Shown here one piece after another: positions 23,501 to 35,500 of a DNA stretch of 64,000 bases (within the stretch, counting starts at the first letter, position 1; every line of letters begins with the position of its first letter). Source of the DNA: Camellia lanceoleosa (taxonomy: Eukaryota > Streptophyta > Magnoliopsida > Ericales > Theaceae); contig CM045758.1 of assembly GCA_025200525.1 (NCBI GenBank), positions 65,346,598 through 65,410,597 of the forward strand. Direction: 5' to 3'. The notes under the pieces are model-generated. The model searched no databases. It was not told the DNA's origin and saw only the letters and a list, made by a program, of their open reading frames with translations. Made by a program: the position numbers and the translations under genes.

Positions 23501-26500
23501 TTAACAACGTAGTTTTAATTGATAAAAGTAGAGGAGTAAACCATAAATTAGATTTATGGAAAGATAGTTTGGAATCTAAATGTTTTAGATTTTAGTGGCC
23601 CTTAGACTGAACATGTGGAGTATTATTTTAGAAAAACTATAATTAGAATTGAAGATAAAGTGCAACTTGATGGCCAGGAGATTCATAAGAGTAGATAATT
23701 CTGATACCTTGCATTGATTATTCTTGATGATGGGGAGATTGGGAAGGATGTAACCCATGGGCTTTGGATGAAATGAAAAACTATTTGCGATTGTAGGATT
23801 TTTGCCTAGTTGTAAGAAAGGTTCTACAAGACAGTAATAAGGTCAACTATAATGTATGATACAAAAAGTTGGCAAATAAATAAACATATTCAGAAAATAA
23901 ACATATCTGAAATGAAAGTGTTGAAATAGATGAGTGAAGTTTACAAGAAAAGATAGAATAAGAAATGAATACATATGTTAGTTATTAGAAGTGGCATTGT
24001 TTGGGAACAAAATGAAGGAACTCGTTTGAGATGGTTTGACTGTCTTCAACTTAGATCAGCCAAATTTTGGAGGGGAGGAGTGATCTTATCCAAGTGGAAG
24101 GTGTCACCAGGACTAGAGTCTAAGAAGGGTTAAGGCACGAAGAAAGGACATGATTGACTTAGATGTAATCAACTACATTTTGTTGTTGTTCTGCATTTTA
24201 TACTTGCAAAGGTTGATCTGGAATTGCTGCAGTGCTGGTGGCAGAAAAGCGATCAAAATTAATAGTAATTTACATTAGAATGTGACAGCATGGAAATAAA
24301 AGAATCACTGACCATAGACAAATAAACCATTTTTTCTCACTAACCTCCAAGAATGAGAAAGATAGGTTGCATTTGGTGGAGTTTTCTAAATATGATTTGA
24401 GAATAGAGTTGTATTTTGAGTTTGTGAGTTTTGGAATTATGATTTGAGTGTAGAAAATTTGTTTGATTATGAGTTTTAAAAAGAGTTTTGAATTGAGTTT
24501 TGAGTTGAGTGTTGAATTGAGTTTTGAATGTTTGATGTGACATGTGAAATAAGAAAGTTTATTTGGTTATGAGTTTTGGAAAGAGTTTTCAAAACTTAAT
24601 TCAAATTGTTATAACTTATAACCAAGCACACTACTCAAAGCTCTATTGAAAATTCTGATCAACATTCATAACCAAACTCTTTTTAAAATTCAATTAAAAA
24701 AACTAATTATTAACAAAAAAATAACATTAATTAATTTTTTTAATTGAAAATATTACAAAGAAAATAATTTTAAAAAATAAATAAATATTCAATTACTGAT
24801 TTAAAATAACTTTTATTGTATATTTGGTTCGAATTATTTTTTTAAAATATTTTTGATTTAAGATATAAAAAAATATATTATTTTTGTTAAAAAAAATCAG
24901 AAACAAATTCCCTTTTTTTTTTTCCCAAATAACAAGTGCCATTTACCAAAAAAAAAAAAAAAAAAAAAAAACCACTGTTCCGATCAATCAGCCGGTTGAC
25001 CGGGCGGAAGACCCAAAGAGAAAATTCCAAATTCAAACTCCCAATCTACCTACCTACAATTGAGATGGAATAATAGAACCAACAATAGGGCTGCCCATTG
25101 AGAACCAACAATAAGGCTGCCCATTGGGTAACACAAGCTTTTGTCCATAATGATCTTCCTGTAAGTTGGGTTTCAAACACTTCAATGGCTTTCTTTGAAA
25201 TTGTTAGGATTGATGCTCTTCTTGGTCTCCTGTGAGGGCTTCTGTGTAACTCTTTTCGTTTAAAAAAAAGAAAAAAAGAAAAAAAAAACCCTCCCAATCT
25301 ACCTTGTTTCAGAGCTGCATTTGATAAGAAACCCAGTTACAAGACAATATCATATTTGATTCCACACTATGGGTTTGTTGGAAAGAGGGAGAGAGAAAGG
25401 GGAGAGAGTGAAAATACCCAGAATTTGTCATCACACACACATAAAAACAGAGTGACAGAGAGAGAGAGAGAGAGATCTGCCAAACACACATTTCAACATG
25501 TTTTCAAATGGAAGCTGGAATTAACTTTTGAAAACTCAAACCAAACATGACATTGGAATGTAGGGATGAAATTATAGTTTGAAAGTATAACCAAACATAG
25601 CCATAAATTCTAACAAATTGTAGTTTTCACTCACATCATATGCCAAAACGATTAAGATTTAACAATTTGTTCTCTTTTCTGTGGGATGATAACCAAGGGG
25701 GTTAATTACATTTTTAGTCCCCAAAGTATGAGCCTTGCGTCATGTTGATCCCCAATGTTTAAATTGTATCAATTTGGTCCCCATTGTATAAAAGTGTTTC
25801 AATTTGGTCCCCAATGTTTAAATTCTGTCAATTTTGTCCCAATGTATAAAAAGTGTTTCAATTTAGTCATCCATTGTTTAAAATTGTGTCTATTAATGGA
25901 ACTAGATTGGAGGACTAAATTGAAACATTTTTTATACATTGGGGACCAGATTGGAACAATTTAAAATTTGTGGCCAAATTGAAACATTTTTATACATTGG
26001 GAACCAAATTGACACAATTTAAACATTGGGGACCAAAAATATAATTAACCCTAACCAGCATGGGACAGTTTTTCATGAGCAGACCTAAGAGTTTAAATGA
26101 AACAAACATGATGAATGATGCGGGACAGAAGGTCACATGAAGGATGTTTAGGAAACAAGGCTAACAGTTGACTTTTCTTGTGAAATACAGAGAAAGGGAG
26201 AAGCTAGTACAAACTGTATTAGGGGGGAATTTTTTTGTAATTCTTGGAAAATGATCAGCATTTGCTAGAGATAGAGAAAAAGATATATGCCAGAAACATT
26301 AACATAAACTTTTCAATTCTTTTAATGTCTAGTAGTAAAACAAACGTTGATTTGGACAACCTTGTGAAGATGAAGATCCTCCTAATTTTTCAGAAATTGC
26401 TCCTTCCTAGCAAGGAAGCTCTTAGATGCAGTCTCTTGCTAGTTTGGGCTCTCTTACAAATCAGTGCCATTGCCAACTCTAAATCTTTCTGAATGCTGGA

Positions 26501-29500
26501 GCTCTATCTGCAAGACCCCATGCTGTAACTGGTGACCCTCTGGTCTGTGTTGACTAATACTGACTCTATCTTGAAAGAAGTGCCAGTATATTATTTGGTT
26601 TGTGGGCTATGTGCTTCCACTGAACCCCATAAGTTAGAACTTATGACTGTGGAATCATATTGAATATTTGACGATACATTCCGTACCTTGCTAAAAGAAA
26701 TTTTTGACTGGTAATTATTCCAAAAAACACTACCAACTCTGCAACAAAACTTATGTTATCAAAGCATCATATGTAAACTAAATGATAATTGCGACATCCT
26801 AAATTCTAATGTTATTTTTCTCCCTTGTTTTGGACAATCAAATAATATATGCATCATATGTTAGATAGGTCATAATTTGTGAAAGTGGTTGTAGTTGGAT
26901 TCTGTTGGATTTTCCTAAGTCTGAAGCCCAGCATGATAGACTAAGATGTCAAAAAGGCTTGTTGCTTAAGCATGATGGCTCAGGCTTGGGGTGCATCTGT
27001 GTCAAATCCATCTGGGTTTGAGCCCAAATTTTATTATGTATTGATCATGTTATTCTCTTATTTAAAAATTTTATGTGTTGATCAAGTTTATGCCAAAAAA
27101 AACTCATTTGTCATTTTCTTTATTTTTTCGATAATATATATATTCTCTGTATTCTTTTCATTGCTATCCTAGTATATTTGTTGATGGCATATACTTTTAC
27201 AGAGTAAGATATATCATGGATTATGATAGGCAACTCTCAGACATGTGTATGTTATTTACTCTTCAATCCTTCCGGAAGTTGATTCTTCAAGAAGGAGAAA
27301 AGTTTGTCCTTGTATGGTTGGATACACCATATAATCAAGCCATATATGGAATTGTAGACAAATTAGGTATGTGTTTGTCCAAATATTGCGTCTCAGATTT
27401 TGTAATATTCTGCTCACTTGTAGTAATGTTAGACTTAATTGGAATTTATTTTGATCTAGAACCATTTGGATTAAAATAAAAGATGTAGTTATTAGTTTTG
27501 ATCTAAATTCTCTTGTTGGTGTTTTTTGACTATGCTCAAATCAATCAACTTTCACATATCAGGGAGCCTAGTGGTGAGGATGGTTTTTCTTCCCTTTGAA
27601 GAAAGTTCGTATGTTACATTTGCAAGGTCCGCATCAGGTTTATTTCTTTTCTTCCTTTACATTCTCTAGTTAAATTTTGCACGTCTCATGCTTGCAGTGC
27701 TAGTGTGTCAAAACTTTATTCTTCTCCATTTCAGTTTTTTATTATGTCATTGCGATTGGCCTTCTTTTGTGTTTTCTATATGGCATATTATTGTAAAAAA
27801 AGTGGAAGCTTGAAACCTGATTGTATGATGTGACCCCTAGTCTTTAGGTAATTGCTCTAGGGGACCATGTTGTTAACTCTCTTAAGTGCAGCTCTGTGGT
27901 TTTCAGGCAGATTTGTTCTTGGTCCGTGGTCCCAGGTTTTGGGATGACAAACATAATTAGTTGGTCTACATTCCAAAGTATTAGAAAGCATGTGAAGATA
28001 ATAAAAGGGGGTGGTAGTTGTCTGTGTTCTCCCTTATGTAAATATGGGAAATTGTCTACAGCAATGATAAAAAGATTACTTATTGCTTGTGTTTGGGAAC
28101 AGGAACTTGACTTTTTCCCAATGAGACTAGTGTTTTGTGCTGCTGATCTGAAATTTGAAACTATAAGTTTCTAATCAACTAATGGTGGCTTTTGCAATCT
28201 GTTTTATATTTAATCATGGCCCTGTTTGATGCAACTTTTAACAATCTAAAAGTTGATAATCTAAACGTAGAAGCTAAAGGTGTCCTCTCCTCAACTTCCC
28301 AATAATCAACATTTTTTAGCTTACTTAAGTCATTTTTGCTTCGTAAGCTGTAAGAAGAAGCTCCACCAAACAGTCTACTCTAAAAACTAAAAAGAAAAAC
28401 ATAAGCTGCTCGAAATGGGTCCATCCATGGAGGTAGTTTTTTAAACGGTGAGGTGGTAGTTTATTAGACAGAGAGGGCTTCCATTTTTTGTTGGTTTTTG
28501 GATTTATTTTCTTGAATGTGTATGCCTTCCATTTCACAGCATCACCTCCATTAGATTTTGTGCAAGACATTGAAGTGAAAAGGTTTAGTTTTTTCACCTG
28601 CTATGTATGAATTTGTATGCTATATGCATGTAAGTCATCAAGGAGTATTAATTTTCGTTGTCAAAGTTAGTGGTGCCTCCAGAAATTTTTATAGATGGGG
28701 TCACCCTCACAAACTTAAGTTTCATAAATTCTATAAATATATATATAACTAAACGAATGTTACTTTTGCATTTTTATTTTTTTTAGTAAATATTTTACAA
28801 AAATTTTCACAATTTTTTCCTTTTTAAGTGTATTTCGATTAAGTGGATTTAAAAATTTAAAAAGTTCACTAAAGATTTAAAAAAAAAAAAAAAACTCAAA
28901 AATTATTTTTGAAAATTGCTAACCTAATAGAGTTATTTAAATTTATCAAACAGTGGTTTCTAATGGCAAGAAAAATAAACAAATAAAAAATTATTTATTG
29001 ATATTTAAGATATATTTCCTATCGTAATTAGTAAATATTGAATGTTGTAGTGATATTATGCGACGGTGTCACCATGTAATGAGTAATCTTGATTTGTGGT
29101 AAAGACCACAACAATACCGGGTTAGTGGGAGATAAGGATTATTCACTTAATCTCATTTGCTGTTTTTTATTGACTTATAGTGTCACTGTTATACTTAATA
29201 TTTTTTTCCTCTAATTGGTGTGGATGTCTATTTGATGGGGTCTTTTAATTTTTTAATGGGATCAAACTATATTAAATAAAATATTAATCTATGAAGCACG
29301 GACATGCCTGAACAAGTGCCATAGCGGTGTTGGACACATGGACATGTATGGGACACGCCAAATGGCATGTCCCTTTTTTTTTTTTTTTTTTTTTTTTTGC
29401 GAAGGACACGCTGGGACACACGTGTCCAGAATCAGAGTTCAGAGCTTTGCCCTAAATCTCAAAATCAGAACCGAAGAAGAAGAAGAAGTAGCTATGTAAC

Positions 29501-32500
29501 TGGTTCGTCGGTTGGACATGCCAAAGAAGAAGCTGGTTCATCGGTTAGGTAAGTCATTTCTCTCTCACCTCTTGCCTATCGCCTATCGCCTCTCGTCTCT
29601 CGTCTCTCGTCTCTCTCTCTCTCTCGCCTCTTGAAGACCTCTCGCCCTCATCTCTCTTTCTCTCTCTCTTTCCCCTTGTCTCTTGCTTCTCTTTTTCCTC
29701 TCGCTTTCTCTTCTCTCTTTCGCTTCTCTGTTCTCTCTTCTTTTTTTTAATTTTTATCTTCTAATTATACATTATAACTATAATTTTTTCTGATTATAAT
29801 TTATAACTATTAAATAAATAATTATAACATTTATAGTAATTTTAATATATTTTTTAATTTCACTATTTATTTTTTTTGCCTTTATAAATATAAATGTAGT
29901 GATTTGTATATATATTGAATTAAGGAGGATTTGGTCATAGCCCCCTCACTATCTAATTTCTCTTTCAAAAGGACAAGAATTATATAAGTACTTTCAAAAC
30001 CCCCTGATATTTTAAAACTTGTTTCTTTTACTATATTACCCTCATATCTATCAGCTCTCCTATTAAGACATCTTCACTATGTATTTCAGAGTAAAATTTT
30101 ACTCTGTATGAAAGTAAAATTTTACACTCTGAAACTAAAGTAAAATATTACTCTATATAAAAGTAAAATTTTACTCTGTATAAAAGTAAAATTTTACTCT
30201 GAATGAGAGTAAAATTTTACACTCTGAAACTAAAAGTAAAATTTTACTTTGTATAAAAGTAAAATTTTACTCTGAAAAATAAGTAAACTGTGAAACTCTA
30301 AAGCTAAAAGTAAAATTTTACTCTGGTTCTGTCAAATGAAAAAAACAGAGCAATAGAACCAGAGTAAAATTTTACTCTGGTTCTATCAAATGAAATTTGA
30401 TGTTTACTCTGAAAAATCGATGAAATTTTGAGCTTTGAGCTTTGAATCAGGCCTATAATCCTTGAATCTGGCCTATAATCCTTGAATCAATCAATGTTTA
30501 CTCTGAAAAACATTGAATCATGCCTATAATCCTTGAATCAGGCCTATAATCTGAAAATTTCAGAGAAATCTCAATTTTTCATACCCCGGTTCTTCAGATT
30601 TTTCAGATTTTTCAGATTTTTAAAACTTTGAGCTTTCAAAAATCTTGAGATTTTTCATACACAGATTTTTCAGATTTTATTTTAAATCTTTGAGCTTTTG
30701 AGTTTGAATCAAATGATCGCCGAGACCGATCTATGCAATCATTCAAATCTCCGATCTTAAAGGCTCAAAACACACATATATAGATATATATATATATAGA
30801 TTACAGATTGGAATATGTAGATATATATATATTCGAATTCAAATCTCAAAACACATATATATTCGAATTCAAATCTCAAAACACACAAACACACACACAT
30901 ATATATAGATATATATATATGTATTAGTGCGATTTGCAAGTTCTCCACAGCTCCGGCCATGGAGGAAGCTACGGTTAGAAGAGAGAGACGAGAGAGAAGA
31001 TGAACAGTTGAAGGAGAGTTGAAGGAGGAGAGTTGAGAAGATGCGGAGAGAGATCGTCGGAGCTTAGGAATGACACAGCTCTGGCCATGGAGGAAGCTAG
31101 GGTTAGAAGTGAGAGATGAGAGAGAAGATAAATTTTGTATCTGGATTGTGTATATGTGAGGGTATAATAGTCTAATAAAATATATAAATAATAAATTTTG
31201 TCCTTTATGCAAGACTTTATAATTATGAAGGGGTTTAGAAAGTATAATTTTTTTCTTAGTCCTTCTAACAATGAAAGGAAGGTAAAGGGGGTTTATAGCC
31301 AAATTTCCCTTGAATTAATTTTGATTGTTTGGTAACGTAATATTAATCTACATAGCAAATATATATTTAAAAAAAATTTGTCGTGTCCCCTACCATGTTT
31401 GTGTCTCCATTTTTTTGAAATCACCATGTCCCGTGTCTGTGTCCGTATCCATATCTGTATCCGTATTCATATCCGTATCAGTGTTTGTGCTTCATAGATA
31501 TTAATAGTATAAATTAAAAAAATTTATTGGTTTTTGATGCCTTGATGGGGCCTGGGAACCCATCAAAGACCACATGGTGTTGCCCCTGGTCAAAGTAACT
31601 GCTAGAAACTATGAAGATGGTCAGAGAATACCATTTGGACTCATTTGCCCGTAATTTTTCAATTGTTTTAGCTGCTTCATCTGGAGTTATCAAGAAATTA
31701 TTTAGCCTATTTTTCCAAGCTCTAAAAAAAAAGATAATCGAATTATTTCATATACAATTTGGGCACCCTGTCCAATTTGCAATAGTCAACTGTTTTTAGA
31801 AATTTCAAACCAAAGAATCTCTCTCTCCCCCTCTGTGTGACACACATGCAAACAATTTCCCTTGTTCACCTAGCCATGAACTTATCATGATTGAAGCAAA
31901 AAGAAAATCTTCATTTTGAGTTATTTTTAACGCAAGTGTGCTGCTAGATGATATCTTTTTATGCGCATCTATAAAATATTTTAGGTACATTGTTTTCTCT
32001 TAAAGAAGTGTAAACTTCATCGTCTACCATGAATTGGCTGCACATTTATGTGGTTATAGAGTTTAAGATATTTGTGTTCAGTTAATATATCTGGCCATTT
32101 ATATTGTATCATTGCACAGTTTATTCTCACATTGAATTTGATATATATATATTTTTGAAGGGAATTTCTCTTAAATTTAATTTTTCTATGTTGATGTCTA
32201 ACCTTACTCACCAGAAAAGAGAAGAAAAGAAACGAAAAGATGTCTAGCCTTGTTATCATGTCATGCAAGGGGAAAGAAACCTTGTTAGACTTTAACTTCA
32301 TAAATTTATGAAAGCTAGGTAGGCACAACTTTATAATGTATGTTATTTCTGTCCCTCATAAGCAGTAAAAAATATTTTTTTTCTTGGCAGCGGAAGATGC
32401 CCAGAAAAGCTGGAAGTTAGGAAGTTGTCTAACAGATGCTCTGAAGCTGGTTTTGTTAATTGGTACATTTTCCCCACATAGTTTATAACTTCCTGAATGT

Positions 32501-35500
32501 TTTTTATTTGTAGATTTCGACTTCTTATTTGGTCTCTATTTAGCACATGAAATTGTTCAGGCCCCAATATTTATTTTCATTGAGTTTTGCTTGCTTAAAT
32601 GGTATTAAGTGTCTGATCAATACGTAAATCTGAGAAAATAGTGAGTGGATATGGGCTGTGACACTGTTAGTTGAGCCATAATAGGTGGGACTGCAGTGCT
32701 TGTTAAGCCTTCTGTGACACTTCAGAATTTATCAATTACCACGGTTCATATATCAGAAGCAATTTTTTTAGATTATTTGTAATTTTGCATCTGCAATTTG
32801 CTCCTGAGAAGGGGGTATTTCATCATCAATTCAAGGCATGACCAACTTTTCTCTGATTTTTACGTTGTCATATTACTTTTTGGATATAAAGTTTTGAATT
32901 GACGAGCTATGCAGCACTTGCAGTGTTCGTTTCTGTACTCAGTTGCTCTCATCGCTTTCCTTCTCTGTTCAGTACCACTTTTTGGTTCTTTTCTTTTAAT
33001 ATGTAAAAATGATTGGTTAGATGACATAAAATAAAGGAGGCATAACCCCGGTTCTCACAAGATATTTATCAGAAAACTCGTACTTCTGAACGAAACCATC
33101 CCAAATTCTCTCTAAAATCCAAGAAAAGTCTCAAGGCATGGATTTGTCTTCCCTGAAGCCCAAGTAAAAAGATTAAAACATTTGCTTCCCGGCCAATGTT
33201 GTTCTACACCTTCAGTAGGACCTCCACTCCTCTCCCAGCAAATACACCAAGATAGGCCAAGAGAAGCAGTATTCAAAAATTTGTCTTTTCCTTATACTAA
33301 CTTCCCCTCCCTTCATCCAACTATCCAACAACTCAAGAACTAATTTTGGAAAAATCCTTGCCACCCCAAAGTGATCTGAAAAATCCTTTACATGAGCTGC
33401 CAACCAAACAGAAATGATCAATTTGGAAGGAACTTTTGAACCCAAAGACTTTCTTTAAGGGAATGAGGTCTTATAAGCGCCCAGCAAATTTGGGTTTTGC
33501 AAGGATAGTATTTGCCAGTTATGGTCATAGCACCAGATTTCAATATGAAAGCAACACAAATCTTCTGAAGCAGGTCAATATGTGACCAGCTAAGTGCATC
33601 TGTGTAATTCCCTGTGTTAGCACAAAACAAAATTTGAAAGGAGCATGTGGGAAGGTTAAGCTAGCATCAATGAGAGGTGCAACCAGAGAGTTTGCTAATG
33701 GACCAGTAATGCACAAAGTGCAATGACTGAAGAGTTTGATATGTTGCTGAAATGAAGAGAGTGAGGGATATAAATTATAAATTGTAAATCAGGATGGAGC
33801 TGAATGGCAAAACTGGATTCTTTTTGGTGATCACAAGAAATTAGGACCTATAATCGAAAAATCATTTGAAGTGTATGTGTACAACTTTTTTTTCCCCTTG
33901 AACTGGTGCAAATTTTTTACTTCAAATCAGTAAATTCATCTTGTTGAGGTGGTCTTTAAATTCTGTAATTTGCTTCGATTGCTTCCTCCTTTTCTTGGCT
34001 TTCAGGATGTTACTTTATATCTTGTAGGACTTGTAGTTATGGCATTTGGCCCAAGCTATTCTTACTCTCTCATCAGATTGTTGTATGGCCAGAAATGGAG
34101 TGATGGAGAAGCATCAACCGCCCTCCAATATTATTGCCTTTATGTCATTACTTTGGCCATGAATGGTAAATAATCTTACGTTATTCTGTCTATTAATTAT
34201 CTTTGCCTGCCTAAATGGAAAATATTGTTTGCTTGTAGAAAATTGAATTATGTATATGCAATTGCCATATTTTACTACCTTTGTATTAATCATTTCCCTT
34301 CAGCCTTCTATTTGGCTTTTGATTTTAGAATGAGTTTAATTTATGATTCAAAAAGCAACATTGCCCTTCCACAATTAGGACCCCCAGTGCTTCAATCTCC
34401 TTAGAGATTGTCAAACATATGGACTCATCCATCCAATTAATTGTGAAATCACGTAGGTGGACACGTAGGAAATAGGTCAAACACTCAATTCAAATTGCCA
34501 ATTAAAAACCCATCAAGTGAATTAATTAATTCAATAATACAATCACAAGATATATCAATTAATCATATGCAATCCTCACAATATCGTAGTGAATAAATGA
34601 AGATAATAGGCACAATGATATATGTTAAAAATCCTTTGGTAACAACAATCCCCACAGTAGAAAATCATGGGCACCCCTGCTAGTAAAAAATTCACTAAAT
34701 CACAAGTTTAATACGAAGACTCAAGTAAAACCTCTAACAACCTAACCCTATATGAGTTCTAGAGTTGACGTCTTCCCCTTCAACCTTGCAAAACCAAACT
34801 CAACTTGCAAGTGGCTCTAACACGGCTGTCAGTCTCCTCTTGTCTAGGTCTTTGCTCCTCGCCGCTCAGATCACAGTTGGCCACATGGTTGAATTAACCA
34901 ATGCACAGTGTGTGACCAAAGTGTTTACAATGTATTTGGTTTTGTAAAACAACTAGAGAAGAGCTTTTCAACTCCATTGTTATGCATTATCCAATTGGTT
35001 TACTTCTCTGTAGAAGGACTAGGTTTCCTAGACTCATAAGGGATATAGAAAGGTTGGGGCTGCTCTAGGATTATTTTCTTGTCTATCTTAAATGAAAAGA
35101 ACAAAGTCCCTATTTTATAGCTTTTCCAAACTAGATTGTGTACCTACTCTAGTGGGCTTCAAGTGGACCTCAGAGGATCTCTACAAAGCTAAATTGTCAC
35201 CACCCTACTCAAGCATGCACACTACATCACAATTGTTCACTTCATAGAACTCATTTTACATGTCAATAATAAAATACCCCTATTTGAATTCAATGGAATA
35301 TCAAAATAATGAAATTCTAAATAAATAAAAATCAACTCTCCCTACTAAGAACAAAAATTTGAAATTTGAAATTTTATGACTGACTAAAAATAGCACACTC
35401 TCCAAAGATAAGGTATTTGCACTAACCGAAGATGTTCTAAGTTACAATTTTTAGCTGTAAAATACAAATATGCAAAATGATTGGTCATCAGATATTCAGA

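Larger units (their letters stand above)
29289..31497. mobile_element. hAT-type element in RFT1 intron 8, 8-bp target duplication, carrying a nested element
   Basis: Terminal inverted repeats CTATGAAGCAC and GTGCTTCATAG are flanked by ATATTAAT at 29281-29288 and 31498-31505. Subterminal regions contain repeated GGACAC/GTGTCC (left) and CCGTATCCATATC-type words (right), a pattern of hAT MITEs. Inside are a (T)n run, a CTCTCGTCTCTCG pyrimidine tract at 29,568-29,740 and a complete Mutator-like MITE at 29,924-31,309. Without the nested element it is about 820 bp. No transposase. Confidence 0.8.

Noticed and set aside
26244..26492. 82-codon open stretch in RFT1 intron 6
   Set aside because: It is not in frame with any exon, has no recognisable motif, and RFT1 exon 6 joins exon 7 perfectly without it.
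30757..31302. 181-codon minus-strand open stretch
   Set aside because: Most of it translates (AT)n and (CA)n simple repeats inside a MITE; only the GGCCATGGAGG block could be host-derived.
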